Shown piece after piece: positions 7,698 through 15,628 of a stretch of DNA of 35,560 nucleotides; position 1 is the stretch's first letter, and every line of letters begins with the position of its first letter. Below the pieces are notes generated by a model that saw only the letters and a program-made list of their open reading frames with translations, had not been told where the DNA came from and did no database searches. The translations under genes and the position numbers were made by a program. This DNA comes from Loktanella sp. UBA3435 (GTDB lineage: Bacteria; Pseudomonadota; Alphaproteobacteria; Rhodobacterales; Rhodobacteraceae): assembly GCA_002378665.1 (NCBI GenBank), contig DFSO01000026.1, forward strand, positions 63,335 through 98,894, read 5' to 3'.

Positions 7698-9353
7698 ATG
7701 GCCAGCAATCAATTCGTCTACTTTATGGACGGTGTTTCCAAAACCTACCCAGGTGGCAAGAAAGTCTTTGAAAACATCCGTCTGAACTTCTTGCCAGGTG
7801 TGAAAATCGGCGTCGTCGGTGTGAACGGTACGGGTAAATCAACCCTGATGCGGATCATGGCGGGCCAAGATAAGGACTTCGTTGGCGAAGCATGGGCGGC
7901 CGAGGGCGCACGCGTCGGCTATCTGCCACAGGAACCACACTTAGATGAAAAGCTAACTGTGCGCGAAAACGTGATGTTGGGCGTGGCCGATAAAAAGGCC
8001 ATTCTAGATCGCTACAACGAGCTTGCGATGAACTACTCCGACGAGACCGCCGATGAGATGGCGAAACTTCAGGATGAAATCGACGCCCAAAACCTCTGGG
8101 ATCTCGACGCCCAAATCGACGTGTCCATGGAGGCCCTGCGCTGCCCGGCCGACGACGCCGATGTATCTACCCTTTCAGGTGGTGAACGCCGCCGCGTGGC
8201 CCTGTGCCAACTGCTGCTCGACGCGCCAGATATGCTGCTTCTTGACGAACCGACTAACCACCTCGACGCCGAAACAATCGCTTGGCTGCAACAGCACCTT
8301 GTTGATTACAAAGGCACAATCCTGATCGTCACCCACGACCGCTACTTCCTTGATGCGATCACAGGTTGGATTTTGGAACTCGACCGTGGCGCAGGTATCC
8401 CGCACGAAGGCAACTATTCCAGCTGGCTCGAAGCCAAGGCAAAGCGTCTTGAGAAAGAAGCCAAAGAAGACAAATCCAAGCAGCGCACGCTTGAACGCGA
8501 ACTTGAATGGATGCGTCAAGGAGCCAAGGCACGTCAGGCCAAATCGAAAGCCCGTATCAGCGCCTACAACGACCTCGCGAACCAGTCGGAAAAAGAGAAG
8601 ATGGGCCGCGCACAGATCATCATTCCAAACGGTCCGCGTCTTGGCTCCAAGGTCATCGAGGTCGAGAACCTCAAGAAAGCCATGGGCGACAAACTCCTTG
8701 TCGAAGGCCTCTCATTTGATCTGCCACCCGGTGGCATCGTCGGTGTGATCGGTCCAAACGGCGCGGGTAAATCGACCCTCTTCTCGATGCTGACTGGCCA
8801 AGCACAACCCGACGAAGGCTCCGTCTCCTTCGGCGATACGGTGAAACTCTCCTACGTCGACCAATCCCGCGACGCCCTCTCACCTGACGCCACGGTCTGG
8901 GAAGAAATCACAGGCGGCGCAGAGATCATTGAACTCGGCGAAGCCTCCATGAACTCCCGCGCATATTGCTCGGCGTTCAACTTCAAAGGCGGCGATCAGC
9001 AGAAAAAAGTCGGGTTGCTCTCAGGCGGTGAACGTAACCGCGTCCACATGGCCAAGCTCTTGAAATCAGGCGGCAACGTCCTGCTCCTTGATGAGCCAAC
9101 AAACGACCTCGACGTAGAAACACTCCGCGCTCTGGAAGACGCCCTGACATCCTTCGCAGGCTGCGCCGTGGTCATCTCCCACGACCGCTTCTTCCTCGAC
9201 CGGATTTGCACACACATCCTCGCATTCGAAGGCGAGGCGCATGTGGAATGGTTCGAGGGCAACTTTGAAGACTATGAAGAAGACAAAAAACGTCGCCTCG
9301 GCAACGACGCGCTAGAACCAAAACGCATGAAGCACAAGAAATTCGTGCGCTAA
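7698..9353 (+). CDS. ettA: Energy-dependent translational throttle protein, ABC-F ATPase
   Basis: A cytoplasmic ribosome-associated ABC-F protein that binds the E site and gates the first elongation step according to the ATP/ADP ratio in E. coli. It has 551 residues and two ATPase domains without membrane segments. The first has GVNGTGKST at 41-49, LSGGERRR at 159-166 and LLLDEPTNHLD ending near 190. The second has GPNGAGKST at 352-360, then LLSGGERNRV and LLLDEPTNDLD. An EttA-type arm insertion (about residues 95-135) and the charged interdomain linker (about 245-300) are present. It is closely followed by a hairpin terminator. Confidence 0.96.
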   Translation: MASNQFVYFMDGVSKTYPGGKKVFENIRLNFLPGVKIGVVGVNGTGKSTLMRIMAGQDKDFVGEAWAAEGARVGYLPQEPHLDEKLTVRENVMLGVADKKAILDRYNELAMNYSDETADEMAKLQDEIDAQNLWDLDAQIDVSMEALRCPADDADVSTLSGGERRRVALCQLLLDAPDMLLLDEPTNHLDAETIAWLQQHLVDYKGTILIVTHDRYFLDAITGWILELDRGAGIPHEGNYSSWLEAKAKRLEKEAKEDKSKQRTLERELEWMRQGAKARQAKSKARISAYNDLANQSEKEKMGRAQIIIPNGPRLGSKVIEVENLKKAMGDKLLVEGLSFDLPPGGIVGVIGPNGAGKSTLFSMLTGQAQPDEGSVSFGDTVKLSYVDQSRDALSPDATVWEEITGGAEIIELGEASMNSRAYCSAFNFKGGDQQKKVGLLSGGERNRVHMAKLLKSGGNVLLLDEPTNDLDVETLRALEDALTSFAGCAVVISHDRFFLDRICTHILAFEGEAHVEWFEGNFEDYEEDKKRRLGNDALEPKRMKHKKFVR

Positions 9354-9361
9354 ACCAATAA

Positions 9362-9395
9362 CTTGGCGGTGGATCATCCCCGATTTGCCGCCAAG
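9362..9395 (+). terminator. Stem-loop after ettA
   Basis: CTTGGCGG (9362-9369) pairs perfectly with CCGCCAAG (9388-9395), followed by AACTTTTCC. The stem is strong, the loop is long (18 bases) and the T-tract is short, so termination may be partial. Confidence 0.55.
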
Positions 9396-9448
9396 AACTT
9401 TTCCTGACAACCTCAACTAAATATAAATCAAATTGACCGAAGTTCACT

Positions 9449-9472
9449 TCATTCCCGCCTAAACCGGAATGA
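9449..9472 (+). promoter_or_regulatory. Stem-loop touching the ribosome site of the lysozyme-like gene
   Basis: TCATTCC (9449-9455) pairs with GGAATGA (9466-9472) around a ten-base loop. Its 3' end overlaps the GAGG (9471-9474) that serves the ATG at 9480, so folding could dampen translation. It may equally be chance. Confidence 0.4.
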
Positions 9473-9479
9473 GGATTGT

Positions 9480-10262
9480 ATGTTCAAAGTCACCGCCGCC
9501 ATGATCACTTGGCTGGTTTTCACCCTGTTCCCGACCATATCCATTGCCGAACTGGCGTCTCTCTTAGGGGGAAGCGCCTTTCAAAATGCGTCGCGCTCTT
9601 TGCTCCAACCCAATGAGGGCGCGCTTGCCCCCGATGAAAATGGCGGTGCAGGTAGTCTGTTTGCGGGCAAAGGCGGGCTTGGCCTCTTTGCGCCCCACCC
9701 CAAACGTGTGCCGCGTGAAATTGAACAGGCCAGCTACCAACAACCGCAACTGCAACTGCAAACCTACTCGGCCCCCACAACGTCCGCAGCGCGGATTCTC
9801 CACCTGATCAGCCTCGCCGAAGCGGGATCTAAGGGGTACGACGCCGTGCAACATGGCGCAACACGCCGTCCGTCACGTGTGCCGACCCAAATGACAATCG
9901 CGGACATCTATCAATGGATCGACAATACCCCAGGTCAACCGCACGCTATCGGACGCTATCAATTCATCCCAGCCACGCTGAAACGCTTGGTTCGTGAATT
10001 GGGGTTAAATACCCAAGAGACCTTCTCGCCCAACGTGCAGGACAGGCTTGCACAGGTGCTTTTGGCCGAGGCAGGTTTTCACGACGTCAGCCGCGGCAAG
10101 ATGGGGCGACGCACATTTATGAATAATCTTGCAAAAATTTGGGCAGGTTTGCCGAATTCATCAGGGAAATCCCACTACCACGGCTACGCAGGCAACCGCG
10201 CAACGATGGCATGGGCACGATTTGACGCCGAGATGCGCCAAATCTTCCCAAGCAATACTTGA
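9480..10262 (+). CDS. Exported lambda-endolysin-like (GH104-type) muramidase
   Basis: A protein of 260 residues with a Sec signal peptide (hydrophobic residues 5-23, cleavage near SIAELA). A low-complexity Gly/Ala/Gln linker runs to about 100, followed by a ~155-residue catalytic domain. The domain aligns by eye with the phage lambda R transglycosylase: LISLAEAGSKGYDAV holds the presumed catalytic Glu at 114, AIGRYQFIPATLKRLVRELG matches the GAGRYQ region of lambda R, and FSPNVQDRLAQVLL and NLAKIWAGLP match the C-terminal core. It should cleave peptidoglycan glycan strands in the periplasm. No holin or other phage gene is nearby. GAGG six bases before the ATG supports the start. The family assignment is by eye and its precise activity is inferred. 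Confidence 0.75.
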   Translation: MFKVTAAMITWLVFTLFPTISIAELASLLGGSAFQNASRSLLQPNEGALAPDENGGAGSLFAGKGGLGLFAPHPKRVPREIEQASYQQPQLQLQTYSAPTTSAARILHLISLAEAGSKGYDAVQHGATRRPSRVPTQMTIADIYQWIDNTPGQPHAIGRYQFIPATLKRLVRELGLNTQETFSPNVQDRLAQVLLAEAGFHDVSRGKMGRRTFMNNLAKIWAGLPNSSGKSHYHGYAGNRATMAWARFDAEMRQIFPSNT

Positions 10263-10265
10263 GCC

Positions 10266-10784
10266 TTATTTGCGCTTTACGAACTCGGTTAAGATTACAA
10301 TGCGCTGACCCTCAACACGGCTCTCAATATGGCCGGCATTATCGTGCACCAATGAAATGCTGCGCACAGCCGTGCCGCGTTTCGCGGTAAACCCAGCGCC
10401 CTTTACAGGCAGGTCTTTGATCAGCACAACCGTGTCGCCATTCGCCAAAACAGCACCATTGGCGTCTTTATGGACCAAAGGGATCGCGGACGCGCGCGCT
10501 GCAACATCAGGCTCCATCATCATACCAAGCTGGGCATCTGTCGCCCAAGCTTCGCCAACTTCGCCAAGTTTGCGCCAAACAGCAATCTGAACCGCAGGCT
10601 CAACAGACCAAGCAGCCCCCTCAAGCGCGCGCCAATGTCCGTTAGGCGCGTCAACACCACCAGCGCAGATTTCGCAGAAAACCGCATCATCTGTTGCCGT
10701 CACCTCGACACGCACCAGCCCATCTGTGCCACCGCAAATTTCGCAAACACCACCCGAGCGCTCCAACAACTGATCAATATTCAC
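10266..10784 (-). CDS. phnA: PhnA/YjdM-family zinc-ribbon protein
   Basis: A protein of 172 residues with an N-terminal zinc ribbon (C14/C17 in CEICGG and C37/C40 in CEICAGG) and a C-terminal PhnA domain: LANGDTVVLIKDLPVKG, then KRGTAVRSISL and ESRVEGQRIVILTEFVKR. The family was named after phosphonate use, but E. coli PhnA (YjdM) is not a proven phosphonate enzyme and no other phn gene is here. The start codon is GTG, supported by AGGAG seven bases upstream. It is convergent with the lysozyme-like gene, three bases between stop codons. Confidence 0.9.
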   Translation of the reverse strand: MNIDQLLERSGGVCEICGGTDGLVRVEVTATDDAVFCEICAGGVDAPNGHWRALEGAAWSVEPAVQIAVWRKLGEVGEAWATDAQLGMMMEPDVAARASAIPLVHKDANGAVLANGDTVVLIKDLPVKGAGFTAKRGTAVRSISLVHDNAGHIESRVEGQRIVILTEFVKRK

Positions 10785-11092
10785 GGCACGCTCCTGAAAT
10801 TTCTGTACTACAAGAGATCAGATGCGGGGCATTTCCCATAAGGTCAACCAGTCAAAACGACCTCATTGCGTGCCTATGTTCGCAAACGCCCCGTAATCGC
10901 CAATAATTTGCCGCCGAAAATACAACCAAAACGGATAGCACTTGCATTTTGCGCAAAATTACTTCATATGGTCTCTGCAGACGTTATTCTATCTCGACCC
11001 ACTGTTTTCCTTTTCGGCTACAGTCTTCGATATTGCACTGACTAAGCCGCGCTGTCGCACTCCGCGGGCAGACTGAAAAAAGGATTATTACC
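10785..11092 (+). promoter_or_regulatory. Long intergenic region with candidate csp promoter and 5' leader
   Basis: This 308-base gap separates divergent phnA and the cold-shock gene. A possible promoter for the latter is TTGCAT (10942-10947), 16 bases, TCATAT (10964-10969); the -10 match is weak. That would give a leader of about 115 bases, typical of cold-shock mRNAs that are regulated by RNA folding. The ribosome site AAGGA lies eight bases before the ATG after an A-tract. I see no small gene in the region. Confidence 0.4.
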
Positions 11093-11299
11093 ATGGCTAC
11101 TGGTACAGTAAAATGGTTCAACGCAACTAAAGGCTTCGGCTTTATCGCTCCCGATGGTGGTTCTAAGGACGTTTTCGTTCACATCTCCGCTGTTGAGCGT
11201 TCCGGCCTCACAGGCTTGAAAGATGACCAAAAGGTAACTTTTGACATCGAAGCTGGCCGTGACGGTCGCGAATCTGCGGTGAACTTGGCTCTGGCCTAA
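11093..11299 (+). CDS. Cold-shock domain protein, CspA family
   Basis: A single OB-fold cold-shock domain of 68 residues that binds single-stranded RNA and DNA and acts as an RNA chaperone. Both RNA-binding motifs are intact: KGFGFI at 13-18 and VFVHIS at 27-32, after GTVKWFN. Length and sequence are typical of alphaproteobacterial Csp proteins. It stands alone with a long leader upstream and a strong hairpin downstream. Whether it is cold-induced or constitutive cannot be told from the sequence. Confidence 0.97.
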   Translation: MATGTVKWFNATKGFGFIAPDGGSKDVFVHISAVERSGLTGLKDDQKVTFDIEAGRDGRESAVNLALA

Positions 11300-11309
11300 A
11301 TTACCCTTC

Positions 11310-11336
11310 GGGGCGCCCGTTTCAGACGGGCGTTCC
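11310..11336 (+). terminator. Stem-loop after the cold-shock gene
   Basis: GGGGCGCCCG (11310-11319) pairs with CGGGCGTTCC (11327-11336) over ten base pairs, two of them G-U, around a seven-base loop. It lies ten bases after the stop codon. The following bases are not T-rich, so it may protect the 3' end as much as terminate. Confidence 0.6.
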
Positions 11337-11434
11337 ACTCAGCTGGCAAATCGCCGCCAATACCATCTCCCCAAATTTCAAACTGTCTTGTAACCGCGCC
11401 ATAATTCTGTGCGGTGACCATTCATACATGGCAA

Positions 11435-11467
11435 ATAAAAAGAGGCGCCCGAATTGAGCACCTCTTT
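11435..11467 (-). terminator. Intrinsic terminator of the dodecin gene
   Basis: On the minus strand AAAGAGGTGC and GCGCCTCTTT form a stem, with one G-U pair, and the sequence continues as a run of five T's. It starts about ten bases after the dodecin stop. This is the textbook form of a Rho-independent terminator. Confidence 0.85.
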
Positions 11468-11476
11468 AAATGGGAT

Positions 11477-11680
11477 TTAATCTTCCAGAACGAAAGTGAT
11501 CTTCAGAACGACGCGATATTCTTCAACCTTGCCGTCCTTTACTGTCACTTTCTGATCCGCAACCCAAGCACTCGTGATGCCTTTCAGGGTCTTGGACGCG
11601 CGCTCAACGCCATTGGAAACAGCATCGTCAAACGATTTGCTGGAGGAGCTGATGACTTCGGTTACTTTTGCAATAGACAT
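11477..11680 (-). CDS. Dodecin family flavin-binding protein
   Basis: A 67-residue protein that matches dodecin over its whole length: MSIAKVTEVISSSSKSFDDA, ASKTLKGITSAWVADQ with the Trp that stacks on the flavin ring, and a last strand EEYRVVLKITFVLED. Dodecins form hollow 12-mers that store riboflavin or FMN (or CoA in some species) in the cytoplasm. AAAGGA lies seven bases upstream of the ATG. It has its own terminator and follows the arylesterase gene by 83 bases. Confidence 0.95.
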   Translation of the reverse strand: MSIAKVTEVISSSSKSFDDAVSNGVERASKTLKGITSAWVADQKVTVKDGKVEEYRVVLKITFVLED

Positions 11681-11763
11681 GGTAAATCCTTTATTTACTG
11701 GTGTACGGAAGGGTTAATTCGCTATCCGGCAATGCGCAACAGGCCGCGCGGCAAGCAGGCGGC

Positions 11764-12426
11764 TCACCGCGCAGTTTGCGCCAATTCCAGAACCGCAGAG
11801 CCGATTGCAGCGACGTTCGCCTTTACGCCTTCTTCATTCGGGTGAATCCCGTCCGCTTGCATAAAGCCCAAGACCTTATCTTGCGTGCCCGCCGCAGCCA
11901 GCAATCCGGCAAAGAAATTCGGATAAAGCGGGACAGCATACTTCGCAGCCAAATCTACATACATCCCGTCGAACGCGGTCTTGAAATCAGGGCCATAATT
12001 CGCGCCCGCAGTCAGGCCAACCAGTAGGACCTGAATATCTGCGGCCTGCGCCTTGGCCAAGATCGCATCCAAATTCGCACGGCTCACTGATGGATCGAGA
12101 CCCCGCAATAGGTCATTACCGCCCAACGCCACAATCATCGCATCCACATCAGGTGTTAGCGTCCAATCGACCCGCGACAGACCGCCTGCCGTGGTATCGC
12201 CCGACACCCCCGCATTTAGCACGGTCACATCCGCACCCTCAGCATCCAACCAACCTTGCAACTGCGGCACAAATCCCTGATCCACAGGCAAACCGTAACC
12301 TGCCGTTAAGCTGTCACCCAATGCTGCGATCGTGACCTTTTCTGCATAAGCTGCACTCGAAAACACACCAATTGCCAAAGTAAGGTTGCGCATCCACCGC
12401 GCCGCCCCATATCCAGTAGACCTCAT
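11764..12426 (-). CDS. tesA: GDSL-type arylesterase/thioesterase I (TesA-like)
   Basis: An exported SGNH hydrolase that cleaves ester or thioester bonds in the periplasm. The catalytic Ser is in ALGDSLTAGYG (Ser 39 in the 12426 numbering), the oxyanion Gly and Asn are in AGVSGDTTAGG and ALGGNDLLRG, and the Asp/His pair is in ADGIHPNEEG. A signal sequence MRNLTLAIGVFSSAAYA precedes the mature part. The frame stays open to 12672, but that part is antisense to the ABC gene. Candidate starts are 12447, 12426 and 12393; 12426 is my choice with low certainty. Divergence from a ybbA/ybbP pair is the same arrangement as in E. coli (tesA-ybbAP). Confidence 0.9.
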   Translation of the reverse strand: MRSTGYGAARWMRNLTLAIGVFSSAAYAEKVTIAALGDSLTAGYGLPVDQGFVPQLQGWLDAEGADVTVLNAGVSGDTTAGGLSRVDWTLTPDVDAMIVALGGNDLLRGLDPSVSRANLDAILAKAQAADIQVLLVGLTAGANYGPDFKTAFDGMYVDLAAKYAVPLYPNFFAGLLAAAGTQDKVLGFMQADGIHPNEEGVKANVAAIGSAVLELAQTAR

Positions 12427-12445
12427 CAATTCAAAGGCTCTTTTC

Positions 12446-13114
12446 ATGACCAACCCTGTTCTCTCGCTCATAAATGCATCGCTATCTCTCGACGGTAACG
12501 CAGGTAAGGTCGACATTTTGCACGGCATTTCGCTTGATGTCGTTGAGGGCGAAACGTTGGGGCTTATTGGGCCAAGTGGATCGGGCAAATCATCTCTCCT
12601 GATGTTGATGGGCGGGTTAGAGCAGGCCACGTCCGGGCAGATCACGGCCCTTGGCCAAGATCTCAGCGCCATGAACGAAGACCAACTCGCCCGCTTCCGT
12701 TCTGATCATATGGGGGTGGTGTTCCAATCTTTCCACCTTATTCCGACAATGACTGCGCTAGAAAATGTTGCAACCCCGCTCGAACTCGCAGGCGTACAAG
12801 ACGCCTTTACCCGTGCAGCCGCCGAACTTGACGCCGTGGGCCTTGGTGCACGCAAAGACCATTACCCGGGTCAAATGTCAGGTGGCGAACAGCAACGCGT
12901 GGCCCTCGCCCGCGCCTCTGCGCCGCGTCCAAAAATTCTGCTGGCCGACGAGCCGACAGGCAACCTTGACGCCACTAACGGGGCCGCGATTATCGACCTG
13001 CTGTTTGACCTGCGCGACAAGCATGGTGCCACCCTGATCATGGTCACTCATGCCGCCGACCTCGCCGCCCGCTGCGACCGCGTCATCAACCTTTCTGACG
13101 GACGCATCGCATGA
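12446..13114 (+). CDS. ybbA: ABC transporter ATP-binding protein (YbbA/LolD-like)
   Basis: A 222-residue ATPase of the MacB/LolD class. Walker A is GPSGSGKSS at 42-50, the Q-loop is VVFQSFHLIPTMTA, the signature is SGGEQQR near 145-151, and Walker B is ILLADEPTGNLD near 164-175. It drives the permease encoded by the next gene, with which it overlaps by four bases (ATGA). The frame is open 20 codons upstream, but ATG 12446 with AAAGG eight bases before it is the natural start. Location next to tesA supports the YbbA name; the exported substrate is unknown. Confidence 0.93.
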   Translation: MTNPVLSLINASLSLDGNAGKVDILHGISLDVVEGETLGLIGPSGSGKSSLLMLMGGLEQATSGQITALGQDLSAMNEDQLARFRSDHMGVVFQSFHLIPTMTALENVATPLELAGVQDAFTRAAAELDAVGLGARKDHYPGQMSGGEQQRVALARASAPRPKILLADEPTGNLDATNGAAIIDLLFDLRDKHGATLIMVTHAADLAARCDRVINLSDGRIA

Positions 13115-15627
13115 GCCTGAAAATCGCATTCCGTTTCGCCATGCGCGAATTGCGCGGCGGCCTGCGCGGCTTTCGCGTGTTCCTCGCTTGTTTGGCCCTT
13201 GGTGTGGCCGCCATTGCAGCCGTTGGCACCGTCCGCGCTGGCATTGAGGCTGGTTTAGAGAAAGAAGGTGCGGCCCTTCTTGGTGGCGACGCCGAGGTCG
13301 AATTCACCTACCGCTTTGCACGTGAAGATGAACTCGCGTGGCTCGGTACCATCTCCACTCAAGTCTCGGAAACCGTTGATTTCCGCTCCATGGTTGTCGT
13401 AGAGCGCGGCGAAAACACCGAACGCGGCCTTAGCCAAATCCGTGCGGTAGATAGCGCCTACCCGCTTGTCGGCAAAGTCACCCTCGATCCCGAAATACCG
13501 CTCGACGCGGCCCTCGCCGATCATGGCGTGGTTCTCGAACGTATCCTCGCCGACCGTCTTGGTCTTGTCGCAGGCGACACCGTAAAACTTGGCACCCAGA
13601 CCTTCACTTTGCGGGCCATTCTTGAACGCTACCCTGACAATGCCTCTGGTGGTTTTGGACTTGGCCCGCGCACAATTGTACTCACCTCTGACCTCAAGGG
13701 CACGGGCCTTCTTGAAGAAGGTTCAATGTTTTCAACAAATTACCGCTTAACCCTTCCCCCAAACCCCAACCTTGAAGCGCTTGAGAAAGCCACCGAAGAC
13801 CAGTTCCGAGATCAAGGGTTACGCTGGCGCGACAGTCGCCGTGGTGCGGGAGGTACTGCCCGCTTTGTCGAACGCATCGGTGCATTCCTCATCCTCATGG
13901 GGCTCTCCGGCTTGGCCGTAGGTGGCGTCGGCGTGTCTGCCGCAGTGCGCGCTTACCTCTCAGGCAAAACAAGCGTCATCGCTACGCTCAAAACACTCGG
14001 GGCCACCCGTAACACGGTCTTCCTGACCTACTTCATCCAGATCGGCATCCTGACAATTCTCGGCGTCGCTATCGGCCTTGCCTTGGGCGGCACTATCCCC
14101 CTCCTTGCTGCCCCGCTCATCGCAGAGGCCTTGCCAATCCCTTCCGATTTCACCCTACAAATCGCACCCCTCGCCGAGGCAGCCCTCTACGGCATCCTCG
14201 CCGCGCTGATCTTCACGCTCTGGCCACTTGCACGCACCGAACAAATCCGCCCCGCAACCCTGTTTCGCGACGCATTTGGCACGACAAACCGCCTGCCCGC
14301 CTTGCGCTACTTGATCGCTACGGCCCTGCTTCTTGCCGCCCTTATCGGCGCTGCGGTCTGGTTCTCGGGCACGGTCTGGCTGACGCTTTGGACGGCGGGC
14401 GGCATTGCGGGGGCCTTATTTATCTTGGTCATCGCGGCGTTTTTCGCACGGATCACGGCCAAGGCACTAGCTAAACGCACACGCGGCTGGCCCACGATGC
14501 GTCTCGCACTTAACGCCATCGGTGCAAGAGGCGGCGAGACGACATCTGTTGTCCTGTCACTAGGCCTCGGCCTCGCTGTGCTTTCCGCCGTCGGCCAAAT
14601 AGACGGCAACCTGCGCGCCTCCTTCTCAGATGAATTGCCCGAAGTCGCACCGAGCTATTTCTTCGTCGACATTCAGCCTGACCAGATTGACGGTTTTAAA
14701 GCACGCCTCGATGGCGACAAAGATGTCCGCAAGGTCGATAGCGCACCGATGCTGCGCGGCGTCATCACCCAGATCAACGGCGAAAACGCCGAAGATGTTG
14801 CAGGCGGCCATTGGGTCGTGCGCGGTGATCGCGGCGTGACCTATGCCGCCGCCCTGCCCGAAGGCAGCGACATTACTGAGGGCGCTTGGTGGCCTGAAGA
14901 TTACGCAGGCCCACCTCTAATGAGCTTCGCCGCTGAGGAAGGCGCCGAGATTGGTCTCAAACTGGGCGACACCGTCACCGTCAACATTCTGGGCCGCGAT
15001 ATTACCGCGACAATCGCAAGTTTCCGCAATGTGAGTTGGGAGACGGGCGGCATCGGTTTCGTCATGACAATGAACCCATCCGCCCTGCAAGGCGCACCGC
15101 ATAGCTGGATTTCGACGGTCTATGCGAGCCCAGAATCAGAGGCGAAAATCTTGCGCGATTTGGCGACAATGTACCCCAATATCACCGCAATCCGCATCCG
15201 CGACGTCATCGATCAAGTCATCGAAGTCGTTAACGGAATTAGTGCGGCGACACGCTACGCGGCCCTTGCCACTTTGGTCACGGGCTTCCTCGTTTTGATC
15301 GGCGCGGCACTGGCTGGTGAACGGGCACGAACCTACGAAGCGGCGGTTCTCAAAACCGTCGGCGCGACCCGCACCCGCATCTTGTGGAGCTTCGCGCTGC
15401 GTGCTGCATTGCTTGGGCTAGCCGCTGGTATCGTCGCCCTCGCGGCGGGGATTTTGAGCGGCTGGGCCGTGACCACATTCGTTATGGAAGGCGATTATAT
15501 GGTCATCTGGTCAAATGCGTTTCTGATCATTGGCGGCGGTGTGATGGCCTCGCTCGTCGCAGGGCTTGCCTTTGCAATCAAACCTTTGGCCGCAAAACCT
15601 GCAAGAGTTCTACGGGCGCGCGACTGA
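13111..15627 (+). CDS. ybbP: FtsX-like ABC permease (YbbP-like)
   Basis: A large inner-membrane permease of 838 residues. An N-terminal membrane segment (GFRVFLACLALGVAAIAAVG) is followed by a periplasmic MacB-like domain. A first FtsX core (AFLILMGLSGLAVGGVGVSA and two more helices, about 255-375) precedes a central pair of membrane segments near 400-450, a second periplasmic domain, and a C-terminal FtsX core (YAALATLVTGFLVLIGAALA onward). This duplicated layout is that of YbbP-type transporters, which pull substrates from the membrane rather than pump them across. It shares ATGA with ybbA. Its stop is one base from the convergent MATE gene. Confidence 0.92.
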   Translation: MSLKIAFRFAMRELRGGLRGFRVFLACLALGVAAIAAVGTVRAGIEAGLEKEGAALLGGDAEVEFTYRFAREDELAWLGTISTQVSETVDFRSMVVVERGENTERGLSQIRAVDSAYPLVGKVTLDPEIPLDAALADHGVVLERILADRLGLVAGDTVKLGTQTFTLRAILERYPDNASGGFGLGPRTIVLTSDLKGTGLLEEGSMFSTNYRLTLPPNPNLEALEKATEDQFRDQGLRWRDSRRGAGGTARFVERIGAFLILMGLSGLAVGGVGVSAAVRAYLSGKTSVIATLKTLGATRNTVFLTYFIQIGILTILGVAIGLALGGTIPLLAAPLIAEALPIPSDFTLQIAPLAEAALYGILAALIFTLWPLARTEQIRPATLFRDAFGTTNRLPALRYLIATALLLAALIGAAVWFSGTVWLTLWTAGGIAGALFILVIAAFFARITAKALAKRTRGWPTMRLALNAIGARGGETTSVVLSLGLGLAVLSAVGQIDGNLRASFSDELPEVAPSYFFVDIQPDQIDGFKARLDGDKDVRKVDSAPMLRGVITQINGENAEDVAGGHWVVRGDRGVTYAAALPEGSDITEGAWWPEDYAGPPLMSFAAEEGAEIGLKLGDTVTVNILGRDITATIASFRNVSWETGGIGFVMTMNPSALQGAPHSWISTVYASPESEAKILRDLATMYPNITAIRIRDVIDQVIEVVNGISAATRYAALATLVTGFLVLIGAALAGERARTYEAAVLKTVGATRTRILWSFALRAALLGLAAGIVALAAGILSGWAVTTFVMEGDYMVIWSNAFLIIGGGVMASLVAGLAFAIKPLAAKPARVLRARD

Positions 15628-15628
15628 A

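Noticed and set aside
11700..11763. GC-rich inverted repeat after the arylesterase stop
   Set aside because: GCCGC/GCGGC pairing is possible in several registers, but no T-run follows on the minus strand, so I do not call a terminator.
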